From: a virus
DNA: 64,000 nt
Virus record (IMG/VR): IMGVR_UViG_3300029922_000031
Coordinates: 41,075 to 105,074 of that record
Direction: 5' to 3' (one strand)
The position numbers and the translations under genes were made by a program. Below, piece by piece: positions 7,205-15,257 of the stretch. Below the pieces are notes generated by a model that was not told the DNA's origin, did not search any database, and worked only from the letters and a program-made list of their open reading frames with translations. Positions within the stretch are counted from its first letter, which is position 1. Each line of letters starts with the position of its first letter.

Positions 7205-8734
7205 CTACTCCGCGGCAACGGCGAGCGCCGGGTCTTTGTCGTCGCGGAATCGGATGAAGCGCGGGTGGCGCAGCGAGCCATCAGGGGTGACTTCATGGAA
7301 CTCGACCTCGATCAGCCGGCCGATGATCTCGCAGCCTAGCGCCTGATATTCGAATGGCTGAATGTCGTCGTGACCCAGCAACCGCACCTGGTCGGCCTTG
7401 TATAGCCGCCAGAACTCCTCACGCTGCGCGTCAGAGAAACCGCCACCGACGCGAACGCTGACGCCCTTGCGATCGACGATCAGCCCGCCGAGCTTGCCGA
7501 CGTACTTGCCCTCGCCCTCGAAGGCGTCGATCACCCGAAGATCCTCAGTCTCCTCATTTTTCATCTTGAGCCAGGAGCGCGACCGCTTCTTCTGATAGGT
7601 GCCGTCGAGCGGCTTGACGATGGCTCCTTCGAGCATCTTGTAGCCGCCAGTGACAGGATCGGGCGTGACCGCGAGCAGCTCCTTCTCGAGCTCCTCGTCG
7701 CCGCGCGCCAGATAGGAGGCGAGTGTCGTCGTCCGATATTCCTCGAAGATCGAATCGATCTCCTCGTGCGAGTGAGCCAGCCGACGCGGCACCAAGCGAA
7801 TCCAGTTGCCGGCCGGGGCGAACTGAACCAGCCAGATCAGGAAGGCACGGCGCAGGTCGTGCTTCATATTGAACTCGCCGAGGTTCCGAGCGGTCATGAA
7901 CGCAAACGGCACGGCGTCGAAGACGTGATAGATCATCTCCGTCGCTTCGACGCTCTTGCGACGCACGGCGCCGGAGCTCTCGCCGAACAGGCCACTGAGC
8001 GCCTCGCCCTCCAGAGCAATCGACGCGCCGGCGTCGCCGCCCAGTATCGCGTAATACAATTTTGCCAGCGGATGAGGGGGCGCTAGTGGCGGGGGCACTG
8101 CGTCGGCAGCGTGCTTCGCCGTCCAGTGAGCCTTCTTGACCATCTCCGCGACGTGGACGCCTAGACCGTCGAGCGCCGGGAAGTGATTGCCGACGCGGCT
8201 GAAGAACTTGCCAGTGCCATCTTTCACCAGACAGGGCGCCCGCAGGCCGTCGAGCTTGGGCTCCATCGCCACCGGGAAGGTCTTGATGCGCTTCGGCTCG
8301 TATTTGTGGCTCAGCATGACCTCGAAGGTCGGAATCAGGCCGGGCTTCAACTTGTTGACCGTCTTGGCCGTGACGCCGCAGCGGAGATCCTTCGACAAAA
8401 TCCGCCAGAGCAGCTCCGAGCTGGTTGCATCCAGCATGTTCATGAGATCCAGAACGTTCTCCTGCGCCAGGTTGCCGGTCATGATGCGAGCCGCGAGACC
8501 GCGAATCGTCGCCCAGACCAGGACGTTGCTCGCGTCGAAGCGCTTCGTGCCAATCGACTCGACGTGCGGCGGCGTGATGCCGAACGTAATGAACGGATCG
8601 CAGGCGTATTTGAGAACCTCGATCATGAAGGGATCGCCGATCGTGCCGTTCAGGATTCGCTCCTTCTCGACGCGCGATGAGGTCTTGTCGATGGCCCAGA
8701 ACGTCTCCATCACGTCGTAAGCAGTCATTCCCAT
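7205..8734 (-). CDS. ATP-dependent DNA ligase
   Basis: 509 residues from the ATG that follows GAAAGGAAA; an upstream in-frame start lacks a ribosome-binding site and would overlap the preceding gene. The nucleotidyl-transferase motif EPKLDGLRA (lysine near residue 163) is the adenylation site. Later motifs include EGAIVKPLDGTY and SWLKMKN, which correspond to ligase motifs IV and V. The N-terminal 150 residues are the helical DNA-binding part typical of viral ligases. It joins nicks during phage replication and belongs to the replication operon with primase and helicase. It is the last gene before the terminator. Confidence 0.9.
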   Translation of the reverse strand: MGMTAYDVMETFWAIDKTSSRVEKERILNGTIGDPFMIEVLKYACDPFITFGITPPHVESIGTKRFDASNVLVWATIRGLAARIMTGNLAQENVLDLMNMLDATSSELLWRILSKDLRCGVTAKTVNKLKPGLIPTFEVMLSHKYEPKRIKTFPVAMEPKLDGLRAPCLVKDGTGKFFSRVGNHFPALDGLGVHVAEMVKKAHWTAKHAADAVPPPLAPPHPLAKLYYAILGGDAGASIALEGEALSGLFGESSGAVRRKSVEATEMIYHVFDAVPFAFMTARNLGEFNMKHDLRRAFLIWLVQFAPAGNWIRLVPRRLAHSHEEIDSIFEEYRTTTLASYLARGDEELEKELLAVTPDPVTGGYKMLEGAIVKPLDGTYQKKRSRSWLKMKNEETEDLRVIDAFEGEGKYVGKLGGLIVDRKGVSVRVGGGFSDAQREEFWRLYKADQVRLLGHDDIQPFEYQALGCEIIGRLIEVEFHEVTPDGSLRHPRFIRFRDDKDPALAVAAE

Positions 8735-8750
8735 CAGATGTTTCCTTTCG

Positions 8751-9353
8751 TTATGTAGAAGCTTTGATGGCCGCATTAAGCGCGGCAGTCAGATCACCCG
8801 TTGCGGCCGCGCTCGGCGTTTCTGCGGCGGGCTCCGCCGGAGGCGGTGACGAAAAGATGCCGCGTGAAATCTTCTTGCCTTGCTTGGCTTCCGGCGGGTA
8901 CTCGGGAATTTCGCGATAGCCAATGTCTTCGAGAGTAGCGATCTCGAGACCCTTGAATTTATCGAAGCCCTTGAGCCCGTTGCAGGCGCGAATGCGATCG
9001 AGATGTTGCGGCAGAATACCGGGGTAGTTCGTTATCGTCGTCTCCGGGACGACGATGGGCGCGATCGCTCGCAGCACCTTATCGGAAAGACGGCCGAGCT
9101 TCGGCGTAGTCGAGAAATAGGGATCGACGCCGGCGTCCGGGTCGAGCTCCTTAAACACAGCGCCCATCGGGCACTTGGAGGCGGACATGCACGCCTGACA
9201 GCCCTTGCGAACCTCTGGCCCCTGCCCTCGCCAGACCATATCGCGAAGCTTGTTACACTCGCGCATTTCGACCTCGGCCCCGAAGATCGGGCAGACGAAG
9301 CGAAAGCGATTCTCGGCGCTGAGCGACTTGCAGGGCGTCATTGATATCGTCAT
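8751..9353 (-). CDS. Unknown cysteine-rich protein in the replication operon
   Basis: 200 residues. I do not recognise the family. Cysteines at 21, 33, 52, 55 and 61 (CQAC, then SKCP) could form a zinc or iron-sulphur site. The C-terminal 40 residues are Ala/Pro-rich and probably disordered. The start overlaps the stop of the upstream gene (TGATG), so it is translationally coupled. The position between two unknown proteins and ligase suggests a part in DNA metabolism, by context only. Confidence 0.65.
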   Translation of the reverse strand: MTISMTPCKSLSAENRFRFVCPIFGAEVEMRECNKLRDMVWRGQGPEVRKGCQACMSASKCPMGAVFKELDPDAGVDPYFSTTPKLGRLSDKVLRAIAPIVVPETTITNYPGILPQHLDRIRACNGLKGFDKFKGLEIATLEDIGYREIPEYPPEAKQGKKISRGIFSSPPPAEPAAETPSAAATGDLTAALNAAIKAST

Positions 9354-10048
9354 CAGAAAGCTCCATAGTTCGGGTTTGCTTCAGTCCGCTTCTGCGGCGG
9401 CGCAAGAACTGAAAGTATATGATCGTATTGCGCGGACACTGACCCACAATTGATCAAGTCAATGTCTGCGATCTTGAATTTCTGTTGCGTGCTTATATTA
9501 ACAAAGATCAAGCATTGATCAAATGGGCGTCGATAGTATTCAAACTTACCATCGTGAAAAGCACCGCCGAGCATGTCGTCTATGCTGAGATAGCTTGCGT
9601 GCGCCGCTGGCTCTTTGACTTTGGGAGCAACTGGCGGCGTGTGACTCCGCGGCTCGACTGAACTTGAGATTATCTCGAACGCGCGTTGCGCGACCTTGTC
9701 GTAAAGCCCGGCCATCATTGCCGCAGAGCATCGCTCCTGCTCCTCTTTATTGATCGACCCGACGATCTTGCGACCTACGAAAGCGCCATCGCGATCCGTT
9801 ATCTCCGCCCACAATTGAGTGGCGTCGGTCGCGTAATCCTGAAACGTCGTGAGATTGCAGTCGCCGCCGGTGGGCGAATGCGCGGTACACTTTGGCGGAC
9901 CCGCGACGACATGGGCGGGCATGACAGAGCCCGTCCCATAGATCTCCTTCACGAACGGTTTGACGTCGATCCCGAAGCCATTTTCGGAGAGCAACTGCAA
10001 CGTTCTGGAGAGAAGCTCGCTGCCAGTGTCGAGCGTCGCAAGCGCCAT
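9353..10048 (-). CDS. Unknown protein ending in an NPNxGxF tail
   Basis: 231 residues from the ATG overlapping the upstream stop (TGATG). No known domain is recognised. It ends in NPNYGAF, and the gene just upstream ends in NPNWGSF. The shared C-terminal heptapeptide suggests that both bind the same partner. The region before the tail is Pro/Lys-rich and flexible. It is coupled to the genes on both sides. Confidence 0.6.
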   Translation of the reverse strand: MALATLDTGSELLSRTLQLLSENGFGIDVKPFVKEIYGTGSVMPAHVVAGPPKCTAHSPTGGDCNLTTFQDYATDATQLWAEITDRDGAFVGRKIVGSINKEEQERCSAAMMAGLYDKVAQRAFEIISSSVEPRSHTPPVAPKVKEPAAHASYLSIDDMLGGAFHDGKFEYYRRPFDQCLIFVNISTQQKFKIADIDLINCGSVSAQYDHILSVLAPPQKRTEANPNYGAF

Positions 10049-10596
10049 CAGAACGAGCCCCAATTGGGGTTGCGCGCCAGATGATCAATCACCGGCTCGG
10101 GCTTCTTTGGCGTCTCGGCGGACCTTGTTCTCGTGCCGATTGGGCGATCATCGACGACGGGCGACAGCTCGAATTTCATGTTGAAGAGGTGCTCGAGCGG
10201 GCTCTGGCTAGACTCGGAGCTTTCACCCTCGGTCAGTTTGTCCATGAACGCACCGATCTCGTGTTCCAGATCAGACCTAGTGGCGCAGACTCGCTCGATT
10301 CCGTAGCTGAGCGATGAGGATCTGATCCCGCCGCCGGTGGCATCCGAGTAGTCTCGACTCTGTTTTTCCGAAATCTTCGTGTTGCCTTCATCGAAGGCGT
10401 AGCCTACGCTTACCTTCTTCGTGCAGGTGATGATGGGCTTGCGCGCGCCGATTTTGCCCCACTTGAATAGTAGAAGCGCCGGCGCGATCGGCTGCTTGTA
10501 CTTCGAGATCACAATGACCTCGTAGTCCTTGGTGCCGCCGATGTGCTTCAGATAGGTCCGCGTGACCAGGATCGGGAACGGGAACTTGTCGCTCAT
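10048..10596 (-). CDS. WGR-like domain protein ending in an NPNxGxF tail
   Basis: 182 residues from the ATG of MSDKFPFP; an upstream ATG lies inside the operator palindrome and is less likely. Residues about 25-80 (KDYEVIVI..., LLLFKWGKIGARKP, later KISEKQSRDY) resemble a WGR domain, a nucleic-acid-associated fold found in PARPs and some bacterial DNA proteins. The match is tentative. The C-terminus NPNWGSF repeats in the next gene. It is the first gene after the palindrome at 10624 and a GCTATAGT -10, so it probably heads a sub-operon with the two downstream unknowns and ligase. Confidence 0.6.
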   Translation of the reverse strand: MSDKFPFPILVTRTYLKHIGGTKDYEVIVISKYKQPIAPALLLFKWGKIGARKPIITCTKKVSVGYAFDEGNTKISEKQSRDYSDATGGGIRSSSLSYGIERVCATRSDLEHEIGAFMDKLTEGESSESSQSPLEHLFNMKFELSPVVDDRPIGTRTRSAETPKKPEPVIDHLARNPNWGSF

Positions 10597-10623
10597 AAGG
10601 TGTCGCCGCCTCGCTGCTTCGTC

Positions 10624-10646
10624 AGTCATTATTGACTATAGCGACT
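10624..10646 (-). promoter_or_regulatory. Promoter with operator, site 3
   Basis: On the minus strand the -10-like GCTATAGT (10635-10642) runs into the palindrome AGTCATTATTGACT (10624-10637). The site lies 27 bp upstream of the WGR-like gene, and a repressor bound here would cover the start of transcription. Confidence 0.6.
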
Positions 10647-10666
10647 ACGAAGCGGGACGCTCGCGG

Positions 10667-11743
10667 CTATGCGTAGGGATTTCGAATCCGAAATTTTACG
10701 TCTAAGAGCGTCGAATATGACTCGGCCTTCCGGAAGCTCTCGCGCACGACGACGCCCGGCACCTCATTTGGATCCATGTCTTTGGGCAGCCGGGCGATGC
10801 GAACCCGCAGACCGAGACGCTGGAGCATCTTTGCGGCGTCGAGGGCAGCGATTAGGGCGGCAGACTCGCCGTCCCACATCAGGGTTACTTCCTCGAGCCC
10901 GGCCGCCTTGAGCCGCAGGAAGCGACCGAGCTGATCGTTGCCCGATGGATCGCCGTAGGAGAGGTGCTTGCCGAACGACCCGACGCACACGACACTGCGA
11001 AGATCGACCTCTTCGTCGAAGGCCATTTTGGTGGCGATCACGTCGAAGGCGCCCTCTCCCATGCAGACGCGCTTCACACCGACGGCGTTCTGACCGTTGA
11101 AGAGATAGCGGCCGGTGCCGGGCAGGCCCTTGGGGAAGAGGTACTTGCTCTCCGAGTTGCCGGTGATGTCGCGGCCCTGGAAGGTGACGAACTCGCCGTC
11201 GAGATCGTAGACGGGGATGATAACCCGCATGTCGAACTTCTGGCCGCCTTTGGAGCCGTCTTCCTTCTTGAAGTTCCACCAGCCGGTCTCACAGAAGCGC
11301 AGATGGAAATGCTTGGCCATTTCGACCGTGCAGCCGCGCTCCTCGAGATAGAGCAGGTTCTGACCGTCAGACGTCGGCAGCTCGAACGAGTTCGGGAATT
11401 CCGCCTTCTCGTTCTCGACCGCCGCGGTCGTTAGGCGGCGCGGGCGCCAGCCCTGCTCACGTAGCGCGGTGCGCGCGTGTTCGAATGTCTCCCGCCAGGA
11501 GCCGCCGAGGTGTTCGTGAATGAATTTGAGCTTGTTGAAGCCCTCGCCGCAGGAGAAGCAGTTGCCAATGCCGGTGTCGGCATTCAAATATATTTTCCAA
11601 CGGCGCTTTCCACACGTTGGGCATTCGTGCAGTTGAAGCTGGCGGCCGCTGCGCCCGTGAACTGACTTAAAGGCGATGCCTTCGTTCTCGAGATAGGTCT
11701 CCAGATCGAGAACCTCCGTGATCTCGTCAGCGTCGTCTTTCAC
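10667..11743 (-). CDS. DNA primase (DnaG-type zinc finger and TOPRIM)
   Basis: 358 residues. A zinc ribbon CPTC (41-44) ... CFSC (62-65) is followed by a helical region and a TOPRIM core: CMGEGAFDVIATKM near 215-230 and LMWDGESAALIAAL near 285-298. It is shorter than DnaG and lacks a clear helicase-binding C-domain, as is usual for phage primases. The GTG start overlaps the upstream stop (GTGA). It would lay primers for the DnaB-like helicase encoded two genes upstream. Confidence 0.88.
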   Translation of the reverse strand: MKDDADEITEVLDLETYLENEGIAFKSVHGRSGRQLQLHECPTCGKRRWKIYLNADTGIGNCFSCGEGFNKLKFIHEHLGGSWRETFEHARTALREQGWRPRRLTTAAVENEKAEFPNSFELPTSDGQNLLYLEERGCTVEMAKHFHLRFCETGWWNFKKEDGSKGGQKFDMRVIIPVYDLDGEFVTFQGRDITGNSESKYLFPKGLPGTGRYLFNGQNAVGVKRVCMGEGAFDVIATKMAFDEEVDLRSVVCVGSFGKHLSYGDPSGNDQLGRFLRLKAAGLEEVTLMWDGESAALIAALDAAKMLQRLGLRVRIARLPKDMDPNEVPGVVVRESFRKAESYSTLLDVKFRIRNPYA

Positions 11744-11943
11744 TGGTGAAACTCGAGGAAAGCCAGGCGCTTCTGCCGATCCAGCTTACGCTCAACGGCG
11801 TCGAGATAGTCGTCGACCTCGGGTGAAACGACGGTGGCGGGGACTGCTCGCATGGACCGGCGCCAATTGCGCGGCTCGAACCGAAGCTCGGTCTCTTTGT
11901 CGCCGACCTCGATCGCCAGTTGAATCGCGTGTGTTGCGATCAA
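11740..11943 (-). CDS. Small unknown protein between helicase and primase (67 aa)
   Basis: The start overlaps the helicase stop and the stop overlaps the primase start, so translation of all three is coupled and the gene is likely real. It is charged and mainly helical (VDDYLDAVERKLDRQKRLAFLEF). It has no known motif. It could bridge helicase and primase, by position only. Confidence 0.65.
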   Translation of the reverse strand: MIATHAIQLAIEVGDKETELRFEPRNWRRSMRAVPATVVSPEVDDYLDAVERKLDRQKRLAFLEFHQ

Positions 11944-13301
11944 TGGGGCAACTCCTTCCCGATAACTCCTTTGAGAAATTGCATTTTTGATCTGTCAGAT
12001 TTTATTCTAAGGATGAAGCCGTCCTCGCTGTTTCGCGCGGCCGCAAAGAACAGGCGACACTCGCCGGCTAGGCGCTCAGGCTCGGTCGAGTTGATGGAGA
12101 TGACAACGTCGGCGGTGCGAATCTTGTTCAGATCCTCGGCGACGTCGGTCATCCTGGCGACGGACGCCTTGGCGCCTTCGCGGTTGGTCTGCGTAGCAGT
12201 GAGAACGGCGGCGTTGTAGTCGAAGGCGATCGCGCGCAGATCGATGAAGATCGTCCGGAGATTCTCGCGCTCGACGTCTGAGCGGTTCTCCGGAGCCATG
12301 ATGTCGCCGTAGTCGGTGATGATCAGGTCGAAGATGATGCCGCGGGCTCGGTGGCGATCCAGAACGCGCCGAACTTCCGAGCATTTGAGCGAGCCGGAGG
12401 CATACTCCTCGATGATATATTGCCCTGCCCGCTTCTGCGCGGCTTCGACCGCCTCCTGCACCTTGAACGGGTTCGTGCCGACCAGCTTGATCAGCATGTC
12501 GGAGACGCTGGCGTCGACGCGATCGGCGATGATCTTGGCGCCCACCTCGCACGAGAAATAGATGACGTTCTTGCCGCCCAGCGCCGCCTGTTTGCCGAAG
12601 TCGCCAAGCGACATCGACTTACCGCCCTTGGGCGGCCCCATCATCACCGAGAGCTCTTTGCGGCCCCAGCCGTGGTGGTAGAGAAGCTTATCGAACTCCT
12701 CAATCCCGGTCGGGATGCCGTCGCGCACGCGAACACCAGACAGAAGGTCTTTGCGTTCGGTAGTGCGGTGCTCGATCTCGGCCCAATAGTCGTAGCTGTT
12801 GCCCTCCTGCCCGGCGCCGACCATCAGCGCCTCGGACATGAGCTTCTGAATCTTGCCGTATTCCTTTTTGCTGACCAGCTCGGCCGAGGTGAGAATCGCC
12901 TTCTCGACCGCGCGATTGCGGGCGAAGTCGGAGATCTCCGCGATGACCATTTCGCGGTCGCCGATCGGCGTGACGACCAGCTTCTTGAGCTGAATGACAA
13001 CCTCCGGCAGAAGGTCGGAGCGAATCTTCTTGGCTTCGAATGCGCGCTTGACGACGTGCGCGAGCGCCGAGCCGGGCGCCTCCTTGAAGCGAGTGAAGTG
13101 GTCCAAGCCGACCGCGACCAACGAAGCGTTGATTTCGCTGTCGAAATACTCGGGCTTGATCAGACCGTAGGTTCGAACCGCAAACGAAGTGTCGCGCAGA
13201 AGCAGCGCGACGATCTTCGATTGGATGCTCTCGCCGAAGTCGTAGCCCGGCTCCGAGGGGTCTTCCTCGGGTGCGATAGCTGTCGCCGCGGTCACGGTCA
13301 T
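11940..13301 (-). CDS. Replicative DNA helicase, DnaB-like
   Basis: 453 residues. An N-terminal helical domain (about 1-150) is followed by a RecA-like core with Walker A GPPKGGKS near 222-229 and Walker B IIFDLIITDYGDIM near 320-333. Then come TATQTNREG and a C-terminal arginine-finger region typical of DnaB. It unwinds the replication fork and should pair with the primase downstream. Its ATG overlaps the stop of the Hfq-like gene. Confidence 0.9.
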   Translation of the reverse strand: MTVTAATAIAPEEDPSEPGYDFGESIQSKIVALLLRDTSFAVRTYGLIKPEYFDSEINASLVAVGLDHFTRFKEAPGSALAHVVKRAFEAKKIRSDLLPEVVIQLKKLVVTPIGDREMVIAEISDFARNRAVEKAILTSAELVSKKEYGKIQKLMSEALMVGAGQEGNSYDYWAEIEHRTTERKDLLSGVRVRDGIPTGIEEFDKLLYHHGWGRKELSVMMGPPKGGKSMSLGDFGKQAALGGKNVIYFSCEVGAKIIADRVDASVSDMLIKLVGTNPFKVQEAVEAAQKRAGQYIIEEYASGSLKCSEVRRVLDRHRARGIIFDLIITDYGDIMAPENRSDVERENLRTIFIDLRAIAFDYNAAVLTATQTNREGAKASVARMTDVAEDLNKIRTADVVISINSTEPERLAGECRLFFAAARNSEDGFILRIKSDRSKMQFLKGVIGKELPH

Positions 13302-13576
13302 TCCTTCGCGAGCGTGAAGCTCTCCAGAGTGTGCTTGAAAACAATCAGCGTTGATTGATCTTCGAAGACAAGCTTAAGGGCGTACTTGTCCGCCTCAAGA
13401 AGGAGTGCGGTTATCATGCCGCCGTCGTTGCCAGCGACAGTGATCATCTTGCCCCTCATGGAGGCCAGCTCGTCGTCGTGCGACCAGCTCTTTGGCTTCG
13501 GCATCGACGCCTTACGTCTTAAGCGATCGGCGGAAAAAGTCTCACGGGCCTTGTAAACCTGCGGGGCGTTGCTCAT
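13298..13576 (-). CDS. Hfq/Sm-like protein
   Basis: 92 residues. After a basic N-terminal tail, residues about 42-90 follow the Sm fold pattern: GKMITVAGNDGGMITALLLE, then YALKLVFEDQSTL and IVFKHTLESF. The last resembles the YKHAISTV Sm2 motif of Hfq. Hfq is a hexameric RNA chaperone that pairs small RNAs with mRNAs. A phage copy could act on host or phage RNAs, including the antisense RNA near repC (inference). Key RNA-binding residues cannot be confirmed by eye. A -10 (GCTATAAAT) lies upstream around 13608, and GAGAG precedes the ATG. Confidence 0.55.
   Translation of the reverse strand: MSNAPQVYKARETFSADRLRRKASMPKPKSWSHDDELASMRGKMITVAGNDGGMITALLLEADKYALKLVFEDQSTLIVFKHTLESFTLAKE
13343..13356. 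promoter_or_regulatory. Operator-like palindrome inside the Hfq-like gene
   Basis: AATCAGCGTTGATT fits the ARTCARNNYTGAYT consensus but lies in coding sequence (codons for DQSTLIVF). It could be a roadblock site or a chance match. Confidence 0.35.
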
Positions 13577-13599
13577 CCGTAACTCTCTGTTTCGTGTGA

Positions 13600-13618
13600 T
13601 GAATTTATAGCAGACGCA
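13600..13618 (-). promoter_or_regulatory. Promoter-like -10 before the Hfq-like gene
   Basis: GCTATAAAT (minus strand, around 13605-13613) resembles the GCTATAWT elements seen before other operons here. It lies about 30 bp upstream of the start. No good -35 is visible. Confidence 0.4.
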
Positions 13619-13630
13619 AAGCGGCTTACG

Positions 13631-14332
13631 TTAGGCCGCCTCGAGAATTCTTTGCGAGACCTCGTGGCCGAACCGGGCCTCGATCTTGGCGATCGGGAGA
13701 AGATCACCGTCAAACATGCCCTTGAGAGACATGAAGGAGTTGCTTCGCTTGGTCGCCTGGTTCATCAGCCACTCGTGGTGGTCGTCCTGCGCCGGCGTGC
13801 CGACGTAGTGCTGAACCCGGAAGCTGTAGTGGTCGCCAACGTGCAGAAAGCCCTGCTGATGATCCTCCCATTTTTTCTGGACGAACTCACAGACCTCGCC
13901 GGAGTAGAGCTGGGCGGGCCGCGGCAGATGCGGGCGCTTCCAGAATCGAAGGCACGCCTCCATCGCGAAGTCGATGTAGAGATCGTAAGGGATTCCCATC
14001 GCGTCGGCGTGTTGCCGGCCGCGCCAGATCGCTGAGATCAGCGCCTGCGGGCATTCGAACAGATCGTCCCTCTTGAGTGGTCGAACGGCTTCGGCGCCTC
14101 TGTAGTCGATCGTCTTACGAAAGAAGCGCCGATAGACCTTCTTGAACTCGTGGGCATAGAGATAGGTCGCCTTGACGGGGTTGAGATAGCGATAGTCGAA
14201 CCACTTCGAGGTGAAGAGGTCGCACTCGTAATCGCGCCAGTCCTTTCGGACAAACCGAAACATGGCCTCGTCGCACTCCTCGTCCGACAGCGCCATGCCG
14301 ATGATTTCTTCATTGCTTGCTGCGTCGCTCAT
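13631..14332 (-). CDS. Unknown protein in the replication region (233 aa)
   Basis: A soluble, aromatic-rich protein (for example DWRDYECDLFTSKWFDYRYL) without a motif I recognise. The first ATG lies only 8 nt after a perfect TATAAT, so it could be read from a leaderless mRNA. An internal ATG at 14296, preceded by GAAGAA, is an alternative. It sits between PhoH and the Hfq-like gene; a DNA or RNA metabolism role is by context only. Confidence 0.65.
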   Translation of the reverse strand: MSDAASNEEIIGMALSDEECDEAMFRFVRKDWRDYECDLFTSKWFDYRYLNPVKATYLYAHEFKKVYRRFFRKTIDYRGAEAVRPLKRDDLFECPQALISAIWRGRQHADAMGIPYDLYIDFAMEACLRFWKRPHLPRPAQLYSGEVCEFVQKKWEDHQQGFLHVGDHYSFRVQHYVGTPAQDDHHEWLMNQATKRSNSFMSLKGMFDGDLLPIAKIEARFGHEVSQRILEAA

Positions 14333-14347
14333 GTCATTGATTATAGC
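14333..14347 (-). promoter_or_regulatory. GCTATAAT -10 with a degenerate operator
   Basis: On the minus strand GCTATAAT (TATAAT at 14340-14345) is followed at once by TCAATGAC and the start codon. It is the cleanest copy of the phage -10 motif. No strong -35 is seen. Confidence 0.55.
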
Positions 14348-14361
14348 GCGCAGAGCGACGG

Positions 14362-15159
14362 TCAGACGCTGAGAATGCGCTTTAATCCGTCGAACGCCTC
14401 GCTCGGCGCGGCGTCGTCGTCTTCATAAGCGAGCACAATCGTCTTGCACACCCCTGACCGAACAATATCGTCGGTTGTGAAATGAACATGACCGAATTGA
14501 TGCTTGTTGGCGAAGCGACGAACGGCGTCGGCCAGGCCCGAGCTGCCGTCAATGTCCTTCTGCTTCATGTCGCCGTTGATGACGACCTTGCAGTGCTGAC
14601 CGACGCGGGTCAGGAACATCTTCATCTGAACCGGCGTGGAGTTCTGCGCCTCGTCGAAAATGACGAACGCGTTTTTGAGGGACGCGCCGCGGAGAAACGC
14701 GAGCGGCCGCGCCTCAATGACGCCGGACTTCAAGAGATATTCTAGGTGGCCGCTGCCGAGGCACTCTTCGAGAGCGTCGCGAACCGGGCGCAGATATGGC
14801 TCAAACTTCTCGTCAAGCTCACCGGGCAAAAAGCCCATCGACTCGCCGGCCTCGACCATCGGCCGAGTGACGATCAGCTTTTCGATCCGATCTTCCTTCA
14901 GCTCTTGCGCGGCGAGCGTCACGGCGTAAAACGTCTTGCCTGTGCCGGCCGGGCCAGTACCGAAGGTGATGATATTGGATCGAATTGATTGATCGTATAG
15001 ACGTTGATTGTCCGTGAGCGGCTTAAGAATAGTGCGGGTTGGTTTGACGAGTTCCCGAAGCTGTTCTTCCTTTACGACGGCCAGAAGATTGTCATTGTTG
15101 CGTCGTTTACTTCCGCGTCTCTCGGCTCTATTGCCGGCGCGCGATCGGGAAGAACCCAT
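14362..15159 (-). CDS. phoH: PhoH-like ATPase
   Basis: 265 residues. After a basic N-terminus (residues 1-22), the P-loop GTGPAGTGKT ends at residue 76 and Walker B VIFDEAQN lies near 167-174, with LIVTRPMVEAGESMGFLPGE between. This is the PhoH family pattern. PhoH-like proteins are common in phages and are predicted RNA-associated ATPases; their role in infection is unsettled. The start is preceded by GAGGC. An operator-like AATCAGGAATGATC lies about 55 bp upstream. Confidence 0.9.
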   Translation of the reverse strand: MGSSRSRAGNRAERRGSKRRNNDNLLAVVKEEQLRELVKPTRTILKPLTDNQRLYDQSIRSNIITFGTGPAGTGKTFYAVTLAAQELKEDRIEKLIVTRPMVEAGESMGFLPGELDEKFEPYLRPVRDALEECLGSGHLEYLLKSGVIEARPLAFLRGASLKNAFVIFDEAQNSTPVQMKMFLTRVGQHCKVVINGDMKQKDIDGSSGLADAVRRFANKHQFGHVHFTTDDIVRSGVCKTIVLAYEDDDAAPSEAFDGLKRILSV

Positions 15160-15213
15160 TACAGTGCCTCGTTCGAAAGGTAGGGGTCTCTTTATTCCAA
15201 AAGCTTAGAGCAT

Positions 15214-15227
15214 AAATCAGGAATGAT
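15214..15227. promoter_or_regulatory. Weak operator-like site upstream of phoH
   Basis: AATCAGGAATGATC keeps the outer ATCA/TGAT halves of the dispersed palindrome. It lies in the 98-base gap between the glycosyltransferase and phoH. Confidence 0.35.
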
Positions 15228-15257
15228 CTACTCTTGTTTTTGAAAAATTCCTCCCGC

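Noticed and set aside
12351-13358. 335-codon plus-strand frame
   Set aside because: It lies wholly opposite the DnaB-like helicase, whose motifs are complete; high GC makes such shadow frames common here.
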